Below, piece after piece: positions 1-5,795 of a stretch of 5,966 nt of DNA. The position numbers and the translations under genes are program-made. The notes below the pieces were generated by a model that saw only the letters and a program-made list of their open reading frames with translations, searched no databases and was not told the origin of the DNA. Source of the DNA: Planctomycetota bacterium (lineage in GTDB: Bacteria; Planctomycetota; Phycisphaerae; Sedimentisphaerales; Anaerobacaceae); the NCBI GenBank assembly GCA_026386835.1, contig JAPLMV010000231.1:1-5966 (forward strand). The letters are read 5' to 3'. Each line of letters opens with the position of its first letter. Positions within the stretch are counted from its first letter, which is position 1.

Positions 1-572
1 CCGGGGCTGATTTTGGGCGAAAATTTGTGTTTTCCAAACACGCTCCCAATCGTATAAGCCCCTATATCAGCACACTTTACGACAAAAATAAACATCAGTA
101 TCGCCCAGAGCCCGAATTTAATCCGAATGGCGGGCACAAAGCTGCCCAAAAGTCCAAGATAAACAATCGCAAAATAATTTACCCCGCAGTTGGCCAACAG
201 CCCTGAAATTCCATAACGAAAATATTGGTACAAAAATAGTGCCGTCAGCGTAAAAGCGGAAAGAAAAAATATGTAACTGTCCGTCCGAATGTCAATCACC
301 TGCGGCCAGTACCAGCTCGTTGCAAAAAGAATCGATGCGACGATTGACACAGGAGTAAAAATTATCAAATGCTTTATCGCCGCAAGTTTTGCAAGCTCCA
401 GTTGAGCCGGCACACCCAGCATTGCAACAAGTGCGCAAAGTATTGTCCCCTGCACGGCCTTGTCATCCGCCGTCGCTATAGTCAGAGAGCCGTCGAGCCA
501 GCCGTCAAATATGACGACCGCAACAAAGAATACCGTCATTAGTGTGCCAAAAATCAGTCGATATTTTAGCAT
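1..572 (-). CDS. cdsA: Phosphatidate cytidylyltransferase (CDP-diacylglycerol synthase), 3' end cut by window edge
   Basis: Integral membrane enzyme that condenses CTP with phosphatidic acid to give CDP-diacylglycerol, the precursor of bacterial phospholipids. I translated 190 codons leftward from the ATG at 572. The product is strongly hydrophobic, with about six likely membrane segments. Near the cut end it carries the family pattern K166-x-x-D169-x-GAY(171-173), followed by FGKHKFSPKISP (179-190), which matches the CdsA 'GKhklsP-ISPgKT' region. Family members are about 270-290 residues, so the C-terminal third, with the main signature motif, lies outside the window. The start gives a typical CdsA N-terminus (MLKYRLIFG). 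No SD precedes it; ATG at 539 is an alternative. The frame stays open upstream into uppS but has no better start there. It lies 64 bp after uppS, a common bacterial pairing, and a perfect palindrome sits in that gap. Identity is confident; the exact start is less so. Confidence 0.9.
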   Translation of the reverse strand, partial: MLKYRLIFGTLMTVFFVAVVIFDGWLDGSLTIATADDKAVQGTILCALVAMLGVPAQLELAKLAAIKHLIIFTPVSIVASILFATSWYWPQVIDIRTDSYIFFLSAFTLTALFLYQYFRYGISGLLANCGVNYFAIVYLGLLGSFVPAIRIKFGLWAILMFIFVVKCADIGAYTIGSVFGKHKFSPKISP

Positions 573-582
573 AATCTGGTAG

Positions 583-611
583 GGTGGGGTCTTTACCCCA
601 CCATTTTTTTT
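583..611. repeat. Perfect 8-bp palindrome with 4-base loop plus T-run between uppS and cdsA
   Basis: Bases 583-590 (GGTGGGGT) and 595-602 (ACCCCACC) are perfect reverse complements around a CTTT loop. On the + strand the stem is followed by A and eight T (604-611), so it has the form of an intrinsic terminator for rightward transcription, although no rightward gene ends here. In the leftward direction of the genes it lies in the uppS-cdsA gap, ending 10 bases before the cdsA ATG, and has no U-run after it. It may be a processing or stability hairpin, or a copy of a dispersed palindromic repeat of the GTAGGGTGGG...CCCACC type that I recall from several bacterial groups. Confidence 0.7.
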
Positions 612-636
612 CCTATTTTTTGCAAAATTTTTATTG

Positions 637-1416
637 TTAACTTGTTTCCGTCCGGGGTTTGACTGCCCCGAAACGCCGGTCTCGTCTGGCGTATGCCAGT
701 ATGGCCTTGTCCAAATCCGTTTTTTTGAAACTGGGCCAGAGCGTTTTCGTAACATAAAATTCGCTGTATGAAATTTGCCAGAGAAGAAAATTGCTTATCC
801 TCGATTCGTTTGCCGTGCGTATCAGAAGGTCCGGCTCAGGCAGACCAGCTGTATATAAATGCCGGTCTATGCACCGCTCGTCTATATCTTCGAGGGTGAT
901 TTTTCCTTCTTTATATTCCTCCGCGATTTTCCTGGTCGCATCTATTATTTCCGTTCTCCCGCCGTAATTTAATGCTATCGCAAGCGTCATTCCGGTATTG
1001 ACGCTCGTTTCCTCTATGGTCTTGAAAAGTTCTTTTTGCACCTCGACAGGCAGCGGGTTCACTCGGCCCAGATGAATCAGTTTCACGTTGTTCTTCATCA
1101 GTATCGAGCGGATTTGAACAAGATAAAGCGTGTAGATATACATAAGGGCATCGACTTCTTCTTTCGGCCTTTTCCAGTTTTCCATACTGAATGAATACAG
1201 CGTCAAACATTCGATACCGACCTCCACGCAGTACAGCGCTATCTTTTCGACGATTTCGCCCCCCTGACGATGTCCCTGTGCGCGGGGCAGTCCCTTTTTC
1301 TCTGCCCAGCGGCCGTTACCATCCATAATTATGGCGATGTGACGGGGTATTTGTTCGACTCTTACACCGAGGCGTTCAGCCGATTTTTTAAGATTTTCTT
1401 CCGTGACCTTGTTCAA
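637..1416 (-). CDS. uppS: Isoprenyl transferase, (2Z,6E)-undecaprenyl diphosphate synthase
   Basis: Cytosolic, membrane-associated cis-prenyltransferase that adds eight isopentenyl units to farnesyl diphosphate, giving the C55 carrier precursor for peptidoglycan and surface polysaccharides. The 259 residues are full length for the family (about 250). Visible motifs are IAIIMDGNGRWA (27-38) with the catalytic Asp at 32, the conserved R/GHR segment to residue 50, SMENWKRP (77-84), LNYGGR (149-154), and RTANESRISNFLLWQ (200-214) with diphosphate-binding Arg200 and Arg206, then Glu219 in YSEFY for Mg2+. The frame opens just after a stop at 1441-1443 and has no ATG before the DGNGRW motif, so TTG at 1416 is the best start; the SD is weak. 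It begins 40 bp after the purA stop and precedes cdsA, so it is probably co-transcribed with both. All catalytic residues are present and it should be functional. Confidence 0.96.
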   Translation of the reverse strand: MNKVTEENLKKSAERLGVRVEQIPRHIAIIMDGNGRWAEKKGLPRAQGHRQGGEIVEKIALYCVEVGIECLTLYSFSMENWKRPKEEVDALMYIYTLYLVQIRSILMKNNVKLIHLGRVNPLPVEVQKELFKTIEETSVNTGMTLAIALNYGGRTEIIDATRKIAEEYKEGKITLEDIDERCIDRHLYTAGLPEPDLLIRTANESRISNFLLWQISYSEFYVTKTLWPSFKKTDLDKAILAYARRDRRFGAVKPRTETS

Positions 1417-1456
1417 TTCTTTAGACTCGATTCTTTTGCTTTATGGACTTGTACTC

Positions 1457-2636
1457 TTATCTGTATATCGTCTGCTCTCTTTTTGGCCCGGTGCCTATTA
1501 TCGTGATTGGTTTTCTAATCATCTCCTCGACAAGCATTACATAGTTTTGAGCGTTTGTCGGTAAATCGCTGAAATTATTTATTCCCGTCAGGTCCTCTTC
1601 CCAGCCCGCTGCGGTTTCATAGATACACTGGGCCTTTGAAAGCTTGGCCGCATTTGCCGGAAAGAATTTTATTTCTTTGCCGTCTATTTTGTATGCCCTG
1701 CATATCTTTATCTCCTTTAGACCGCTCAGCGTGTCGAGATGCATCAATGCCACCGCATCGATTGACCCAATAGCCGACGTGTATGAAACCGCTACCGCAT
1801 CAAACCATCCGCATCTTCTCGGCCTGCCCGTTGTCGTCCCGTATTCGCTGCCTCTGTCTCGGATGTACTGGCCGATATCGTTATTCTGCTCGGTCGGGAA
1901 CGGCCCTGCGCCGACTCGCGTCGAGTAGGCCTTTACTACCCCTATAAACTTGTCAACCATTCTCGCAGGCACACCGCAGCCAGCCGACATACCCAGAGAA
2001 CTTGAATTTGAGCTTGTTACAAACGGGAATGTCCCGTGGTCAATGTCGAGCAATGCACCCTGTGCCCCTTCGAACAAAATCGACTTGCCCTCTGCGATGG
2101 ATTTATGCAAAAGTTCAGTCGTATCCGTGATGAAACATCCCAGCCGACCGGCATAAACCTTGCATTTCTCGAATATCGCATCGGCATTCATCGGCTCGGC
2201 ATTGTAAAGAGCCGAAAAGATTTTATTCTTATGATTCACAATTGTCTGCAGTTTGCTTTTAAGTTCTTTGAGGTCTCCGAAATCTGCCATCCGCACCGCA
2301 TAGCTTCTGCCGATTTTATCCGAATAACAGGGACCGATGCCGCGAATAGTGGTGCCGATTTTGTTATTGCCAAGGGAATCTTCACGAAGCTGGTCTTCCT
2401 TCTTGTGATAATCCAGAACCACATGGGCATTTTCGCTTATGAAAAACCGCCCGTTGAGCGTAATATTTTTCTGTGCCAGCGTGTCAATCTCTTTTATCAG
2501 GCATTCAGGGTCAACCACCACTCCGTTTCCAATTACACAGATGACGCACAACGACGTCACTATTCTCGGCAATAATATCGACAACCTTGCCTTTGCCTTC
2601 GTCACCCCACTGTAATCCGGTAATGCAGCAATTCAT
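1457..2636 (-). pseudogene. purA: Adenylosuccinate synthetase, broken by an internal deletion and frameshift
   Basis: The intact enzyme joins IMP and aspartate using GTP, the first step from IMP to AMP. An N-terminal frame starts at ATG 2636 with a good SD (GGGGA, 2646-2650, 9-base spacer). It encodes the GTP-binding and catalytic segment LQWGDEGKGKVVD (8-20, Asp12 equivalent to E. coli Asp13) and continues to DVVVR at 2544, then reads out of phase to TGA at 2511-2513. Family homology resumes at about 2542 in another frame with CVIGNGVVVDPE and runs well conserved to the stop at 1457: FEGAQGALLDIDHGTFPFVTSSN region, STRVGAGPFPTE, GTTTGRPRRCGWFDAVAV and TGPKREQT. By comparison with E. coli PurA, about 32 codons (about 95 bp) are missing. 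They include the NAGHT motif with the catalytic His41. The 382-codon frame starting at GTG 2605 is an artefact at its N-terminus, since it reads the P-loop region in the wrong frame. This is either a real recent mutation or an assembly error. Confidence 0.9.
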
Positions 2637-2662
2637 TCGCTTTTGTCCCCGTTTCAATGATT

Positions 2663-3124
2663 TTAACTCATCTTTTCAACAAGCTTGTCAAGTACGGCTT
2701 CAAGATTGTCGTATTTTCTTTCGCTTAGTTTAATTTCAGCCTCTTTTCCAGAACTATCCTTATGCGTGACGGTAAAATACCCTTTTGACACGAAGTAGGT
2801 CTTATCAACTTTTTCTATCGAGTCGTAAGCAATCTTTTTCTTGCCGTCGATGACAAGTTCATTTTCATCTGCGGTAACTTTTTTACTGCTTATTGCAAAC
2901 AGGTATACGCCCAAAATCGCCGCTGCCCCGACTAAATACTTTGGCGCACTTTTGTTGACAACAAGGTATGTTTGAGCTTTGCCGTTGGCATCGGTGTGTT
3001 CTTTTATCCACTTATCATTGAAATAGCCGTCATAAGCACACCATGCTGCGACTAAAATCAACCCTATGGTATAAATTTTCAAATTACTTTTTCTGAATTT
3101 GCTTGCCGGCGCCTCGATAATCAT
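2663..3124 (-). CDS. Small membrane protein with two predicted helices and a cytoplasmic C-terminal domain, function unknown
   Basis: I do not recognise a named family. The protein has about 153 residues. A short basic N-terminus (KFRKSNLK) is followed by a first hydrophobic helix (residues about 18-36 counted from the TTG at 3130), a polar 27-residue loop, a second helix (about 64-80) and a soluble C-terminal domain of about 70 residues rich in Lys, Glu and beta-prone stretches. That layout recalls bacterial PH-like membrane proteins, but only as a resemblance. An SD (AAGGA, 3136-3140) lies 5 bases before TTG 3130 and 11 before ATG 3124. I give the ATG; the TTG would add two residues (MQ). 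It lies 14 bp after the upstream 253-aa gene and 26 bp before purA, so it is probably co-transcribed. A role in lipid or envelope biology would be guesswork from position. Confidence 0.78.
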   Translation of the reverse strand: MIIEAPASKFRKSNLKIYTIGLILVAAWCAYDGYFNDKWIKEHTDANGKAQTYLVVNKSAPKYLVGAAAILGVYLFAISSKKVTADENELVIDGKKKIAYDSIEKVDKTYFVSKGYFTVTHKDSSGKEAEIKLSERKYDNLEAVLDKLVEKMS

Positions 3125-3144
3125 TTGCAAATTTTTCCTTAAAT

Positions 3145-3906
3145 CTACGTTAATCTTTTGTGGGCAATAACATTGGCTAACGGCTTGACAAAATTAGGGA
3201 TTATCTTTTCTGCCATTAACTCCTGTGCAAGTTTGCACTGAACCTCGAACGACTTTTTAGCATCAAATTTTTCGGTGCTCTTTGGATACTGCCGTATCGT
3301 AAAGAACAAACTTATCGCATCGTCCGAATTAAGCTTTTGCTGGCCCGGCTCATAAACGCTTGTCTTGGATTCCACGCTTATCCGTGCCTGCGTCCGGCAA
3401 TCCTCCGACAACGCCACTACCATAGATGGAGACAGCCCGATAGGCTTGGTCTGCGGCAAATCCAGCAGACAGTTAAAGGACGTCGAACCAAGAAGCGCTT
3501 CGGCAATGACCTCATCGTGATTGCCGTAATAATCAAAGTCCATCGCAAAGGTTACATCCAGCGAATCTATATCAAGGTGATTTACACTTAACATATACGG
3601 TGCAAGCTCGATAACCAGTTGGTCCTGCTCATATACATCTTCAATATTCCCAGGATTAACGACACCTGACCCTATCTGGTCCTTGTCTAATGTAACCCAG
3701 CGGTATTGCCCAACTTCCTGGTCCTCTTCGAGGCAGTAACTCTCGTTTTCACGACGGCAAAAGTTGCACATCGTCGGATACTGCCTCTGTATTCGCTCAA
3801 AAAACGCAAGTATTGTATCGCGGTCACTGGGCAGGTCCAGTTCCGTATGAATGTGCATATCCAGATAAAAATCGTCGCAAAGCAGACTATAATCATTTAA
3901 CGTCAT
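3145..3906 (-). CDS. Conserved-looking cytosolic protein of unknown function, 253 aa
   Basis: First gene of the leftward cluster. The product is acidic and soluble, with no signal peptide or membrane helix. Readable landmarks are DDFYLDMHIHTELDLPS (11-27), a helical FFERIQRQYPTM (35-46), a Cys pair C47-x-x-C50, acidic patches (EEDQEVGQYRW, 60-70), NPGNIEDVYEQ (84-94), ELAPYMLSVNHLDIDSLDV (100-118) and DFDYYGNHDEVIAEAL (123-138). From memory this resembles a family of about 250-aa hypothetical proteins seen in Planctomycetes; I cannot assign a reaction. The ordered, repeat-free composition and two neighbours in tight succession (14 bp to the next gene) support a real gene. ATG 3906 is preceded by GGAGG (3919-3923) with a rather long 12-base spacer. 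A candidate promoter lies about 100 bp upstream. Confidence 0.87.
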   Translation of the reverse strand: MTLNDYSLLCDDFYLDMHIHTELDLPSDRDTILAFFERIQRQYPTMCNFCRRENESYCLEEDQEVGQYRWVTLDKDQIGSGVVNPGNIEDVYEQDQLVIELAPYMLSVNHLDIDSLDVTFAMDFDYYGNHDEVIAEALLGSTSFNCLLDLPQTKPIGLSPSMVVALSEDCRTQARISVESKTSVYEPGQQKLNSDDAISLFFTIRQYPKSTEKFDAKKSFEVQCKLAQELMAEKIIPNFVKPLANVIAHKRLT

Positions 3907-3930
3907 TTAAGTAAAGACCCTCCAACACAA

Positions 3931-3951
3931 GCCAAAGGCCAAAGGCCAAAA
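3931..3951. repeat. Three tandem copies of a 7-bp unit in the 5' leader of the leftward cluster
   Basis: The sequence reads GCCAAAG, GCCAAAG, GCCAAAA without interruption. It lies between the candidate leftward promoter (4006-4034) and the SD of the 253-aa gene, so it would be transcribed as a short U/G-rich repeat in the leader. It may simply be slippage-derived, or it may be a protein-binding tract. The rest of the 185-bp divergent gap (3907-4091) is AT-rich and shows only the two candidate promoters. Confidence 0.7.
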
Positions 3952-4005
3952 ACATCTTATTAAACCCTCAGAAATATTCCTTAAAAACACTCATCTATGA
4001 TGTTT

Positions 4006-4034
4006 ATTATCTCATAAATCTCAGATTACCTCAA
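4006..4034 (-). promoter_or_regulatory. Candidate sigma70-type promoter of the leftward cluster
   Basis: Read leftward, TTGAGG (4029-4034; 4 of 6 to TTGACA) is followed after exactly 17 bases by GATAAT (4006-4011; 5 of 6 to TATAAT). A start near 3999 would give a leader of about 93 bases before the ATG at 3906. That leader would contain the 7-bp repeats and the GGAGG ribosome site. It is prediction by consensus only. Confidence 0.45.
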
Positions 4035-4053
4035 CTATAAAATTTCTAAATTC

Positions 4054-4082
4054 TTGAAATACGGTTTAAGCTTTGATACCAT
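4054..4082 (+). promoter_or_regulatory. Candidate promoter of uppP, placed for a leaderless mRNA
   Basis: TTGAAA (4054-4059; 5 of 6 to consensus) and TACCAT (4077-4082; fits TANNNT) are 17 bases apart. Only 9 bases separate the -10 element from the uppP ATG, so transcription would start about 3 bases before the start codon or on it. No SD is visible before uppP, which agrees with this reading. The pgpA promoter candidate has the same geometry. Confidence 0.42.
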
Positions 4083-4091
4083 ATCCCGTCT

Positions 4092-5081
4092 ATGAAACGC
4101 CGTTTGTTTGTTGTTGCTGTTGTTGTTCTCCTGTCAGCCGCCTTTGCCGGCATCTGCCTCGCTTCTGCAAGTCAGCCCGGCACAGACGCTTATGAGAAAC
4201 AGCCCGACCCGCCCCAAAAACTCTCACTTACTAAAAGTGCCATTCTTGGCGTTGTTGAAGGATTAACTGAATATCTTCCTGTTTCTTCAACAGGCCATCT
4301 TATTCTTGCAGGCCGCTTTATGGGCCTTGTACAGTACAGCGACCAAACCGGTCCCTTCGGCAAACTCCTCGACAAGGACAAAATGGAAGCCATTAATTCC
4401 TTTGACATCGTCATCCAGTTAGGTGCCATTCTTGCCGTCCTCGGCCTCTACCGCAAACGCGTCGGCCAGATGTGTGCCGGTCTTGTCGGCCAAAATCCGC
4501 AGGGCCTTAAACTTTTTGCCCTTCTTATTGTTGCCTTCCTGCCTGCCGCAATCGTCGGAGTTCCGCTGCACAAAACAATAGAAGCATTTCTGTTTGGCCC
4601 TATACCTGTGGCGTATGCTTTGGCTGTTGGCGGTGTCCTTATGATTGCCGTTGAATACTTCTATCGCCGCAGCAAATCGACCGTCCGCACTACCGACCTC
4701 GACATGATAACTTTCAGACAGGCGCTGATTATCGGCATCGCACAGATTCTCGCCATGTGGCCCGGCACTTCCCGCAGTATGATAACTATTATTGCCGCTC
4801 TTTTAGTCGGCCTGGACATGCTCGCCGCCGCCGAATTTAGCTTCCTGTTGGCACTTCCGACACTCATGGGCGCAACAGTCATCTCAGCCCACGAGGATTG
4901 GAGCGTCCTTAAACAAGTCGCGGGTATCGACGGTATGCTTGTAGGCATGGTCGTCAGCGGCATTGTCGCTGCTCTTGCCATCAAAGGTTTCGTCAAATGG
5001 CTCACCCACCATGGCCTTACGCCCTTTGGCATTTATCGCCTCATCGTAGCAGCATTAGTATTTCTGTTCCTGGCCCACTGA
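4092..5081 (+). CDS. uppP: Undecaprenyl-diphosphatase (BacA/UppP family) with an N-terminal extension
   Basis: Polytopic inner-membrane enzyme that removes a phosphate from undecaprenyl diphosphate to give the lipid carrier; the family is known for bacitracin resistance when overexpressed. The core starts near residue 46 with LTKSAILGVVEGLTEYLPVS. Glu56 and Glu60 match the catalytic (E/Q)xxxE motif, followed by SSTGH with His69. The second motif PGTSRS is at 224-229 with Arg228. Multiple hydrophobic helices run to the C-terminus. At 329 residues it is about 55 longer than E. coli UppP (273). Most of the excess is residues 1-45: a signal-peptide-like stretch (MKRR, hydrophobic to about 22, ASAS near 25-28) and a Pro/Gln-rich linker. 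No internal ATG lies between the first codon and the core, so ATG 4092 stands, though it lacks an SD. It is divergent from the leftward cluster that holds uppS and convergent with pgpA. Confidence 0.95.
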   Translation: MKRRLFVVAVVVLLSAAFAGICLASASQPGTDAYEKQPDPPQKLSLTKSAILGVVEGLTEYLPVSSTGHLILAGRFMGLVQYSDQTGPFGKLLDKDKMEAINSFDIVIQLGAILAVLGLYRKRVGQMCAGLVGQNPQGLKLFALLIVAFLPAAIVGVPLHKTIEAFLFGPIPVAYALAVGGVLMIAVEYFYRRSKSTVRTTDLDMITFRQALIIGIAQILAMWPGTSRSMITIIAALLVGLDMLAAAEFSFLLALPTLMGATVISAHEDWSVLKQVAGIDGMLVGMVVSGIVAALAIKGFVKWLTHHGLTPFGIYRLIVAALVFLFLAH

Positions 5082-5096
5082 AAAATAGAGCCTGTA

Positions 5097-5594
5097 TTAA
5101 ATCGACTTGCTTAAAAATTCTATCAGCCCGCTCAGTGCACAGGCCTGAAAAACTATTCCCGCGTAAACGCCTGCAAGCAAATCATCCGCAAGAATACCCC
5201 AGCCTTGCGGCAATTTTTCGAGCTTTCTGATTGGCCATGGTTTCAAAATGTCAAACAACCTGAATAATAAAAATCCCGCTATAGCCGTGGTACAGATATA
5301 ATTTATCGGCATAAAACATGCGAACATAAAAGTAACCGCCTGGCCTGCAAATTCATCCGCAACCACCTCGCCCGGGTCATTTTTGCCAGTCCTCGCAATC
5401 GCAGCGGGAGCAAATCCCACGCAGACAATCGACCCCGCCAGTGCCAAAACCAGCATTACCAGCAATAGATAATTGTTAGATACGCCCATTGAAACTAATA
5501 ATGCAAAAATCAGCATTGATGGCAGTGACCCCCATGTCCCCGGCGCAACAGGCAACAGACCAAGCCCAAAACACGATGTAAGCAATCTCTTCAT
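5097..5594 (-). CDS. pgpA: Phosphatidylglycerophosphatase A
   Basis: Membrane phosphatase that converts phosphatidylglycerophosphate to phosphatidylglycerol, downstream of CDP-diacylglycerol. The 165 residues are close to E. coli PgpA (172). Family motifs in order are LLPVAPGTWGSL (13-24), DPGEVVADEFAG (73-84) with acidic Glu76, Asp80 and Glu81 likely at the metal or phosphate site, FRLFDILKPWPI (111-122) and GILADDLLAGVYAG (133-146). Hydrophobic helices lie at about 25-65, 85-112 and 140-158. ATG 5594 has no SD; a candidate promoter ends 9 bases upstream, which suggests a leaderless message. The 3' end faces uppP with only 15 bp between the stops, and no terminator hairpin is visible there. 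Catalytic motifs are all present, so it should be active. Confidence 0.94.
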   Translation of the reverse strand: MKRLLTSCFGLGLLPVAPGTWGSLPSMLIFALLVSMGVSNNYLLLVMLVLALAGSIVCVGFAPAAIARTGKNDPGEVVADEFAGQAVTFMFACFMPINYICTTAIAGFLLFRLFDILKPWPIRKLEKLPQGWGILADDLLAGVYAGIVFQACALSGLIEFLSKSI

Positions 5595-5603
5595 AGTTAC
5601 AGC

Positions 5604-5632
5604 AGATTAACCAGCCATTCGAATTAAGTCAA
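5604..5632 (-). promoter_or_regulatory. Candidate promoter of pgpA, placed for a leaderless mRNA
   Basis: Read leftward, TTGACT (5627-5632; 5 of 6) and TAATCT (5604-5609; fits TANNNT) are 17 bases apart. Exactly 9 bases lie between the -10 element and the ATG at 5594, so the predicted start is 0-3 bases before the codon. The phased repeat array begins about 25 bp upstream of the -35 element. Confidence 0.42.
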
Positions 5633-5656
5633 AGGATTGTTTACTTCTATGATTCG

Positions 5657-5767
5657 TCAGATGTGATCCAATGTCATCAGCGCTCATCAGCGCGCATCAG
5701 CAGTCATCAGAAGATACTCAAAAGCACTCCAGAGGTCATCAGAAGTATGTCCAAAGTATGTCAGAAG
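5657..5767. repeat. Degenerate tandem array with 10-11 bp period, core TCATCAG
   Basis: Exact TCATCAG cores lie at 5674, 5684, 5704 and 5736, with GCATCAG at 5694. The four central units are spaced exactly 10 bp. Weaker units continue on both sides at 10-11 bp: TGATCCA (5664), ATACTCA (5714), CACTCCA (5725), TATGTCCA (5746) and TATGTCAG (5757), most followed by AAG or CGC. In all there are about ten units close to one DNA helical turn apart. The array lies upstream of pgpA and of the gene entering at the right edge, so it could serve either or neither. It may be a binding-site array, bent DNA, or a decaying minisatellite. Confidence 0.75.
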
Positions 5768-5795
5768 AAGCCAATGAGCAGGTGTTGATTTTGTT

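Noticed and set aside
2036..2575. A 179-codon + strand ORF antisense to purA
   Set aside because: It mirrors a well-conserved PurA coding frame, has no recognisable motifs, and is a shadow ORF.
1457..2605. Functional purA starting at GTG 2605
   Set aside because: Its first 22 or so residues are the GDEGKGK region read in the wrong frame, and the catalytic Asp and His motifs would both be missing.
2511..2605. Programmed ribosomal frameshift in purA
   Set aside because: Shifting frame would not restore the missing block of about 32 residues with the NAGHT motif, and no slippery heptamer is seen at the junction.
5674..5742. Hammerhead ribozyme cores: the minus strand reads CTGATGA several times
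   Set aside because: The partner GAAA strand and the flanking stems are absent, and the motif simply recurs as part of the 10-bp repeat.
5657..5767. CRISPR array
   Set aside because: Units are 7 bp with 3-4 bp between them, far too short for repeats and spacers, and there are no cas genes nearby.
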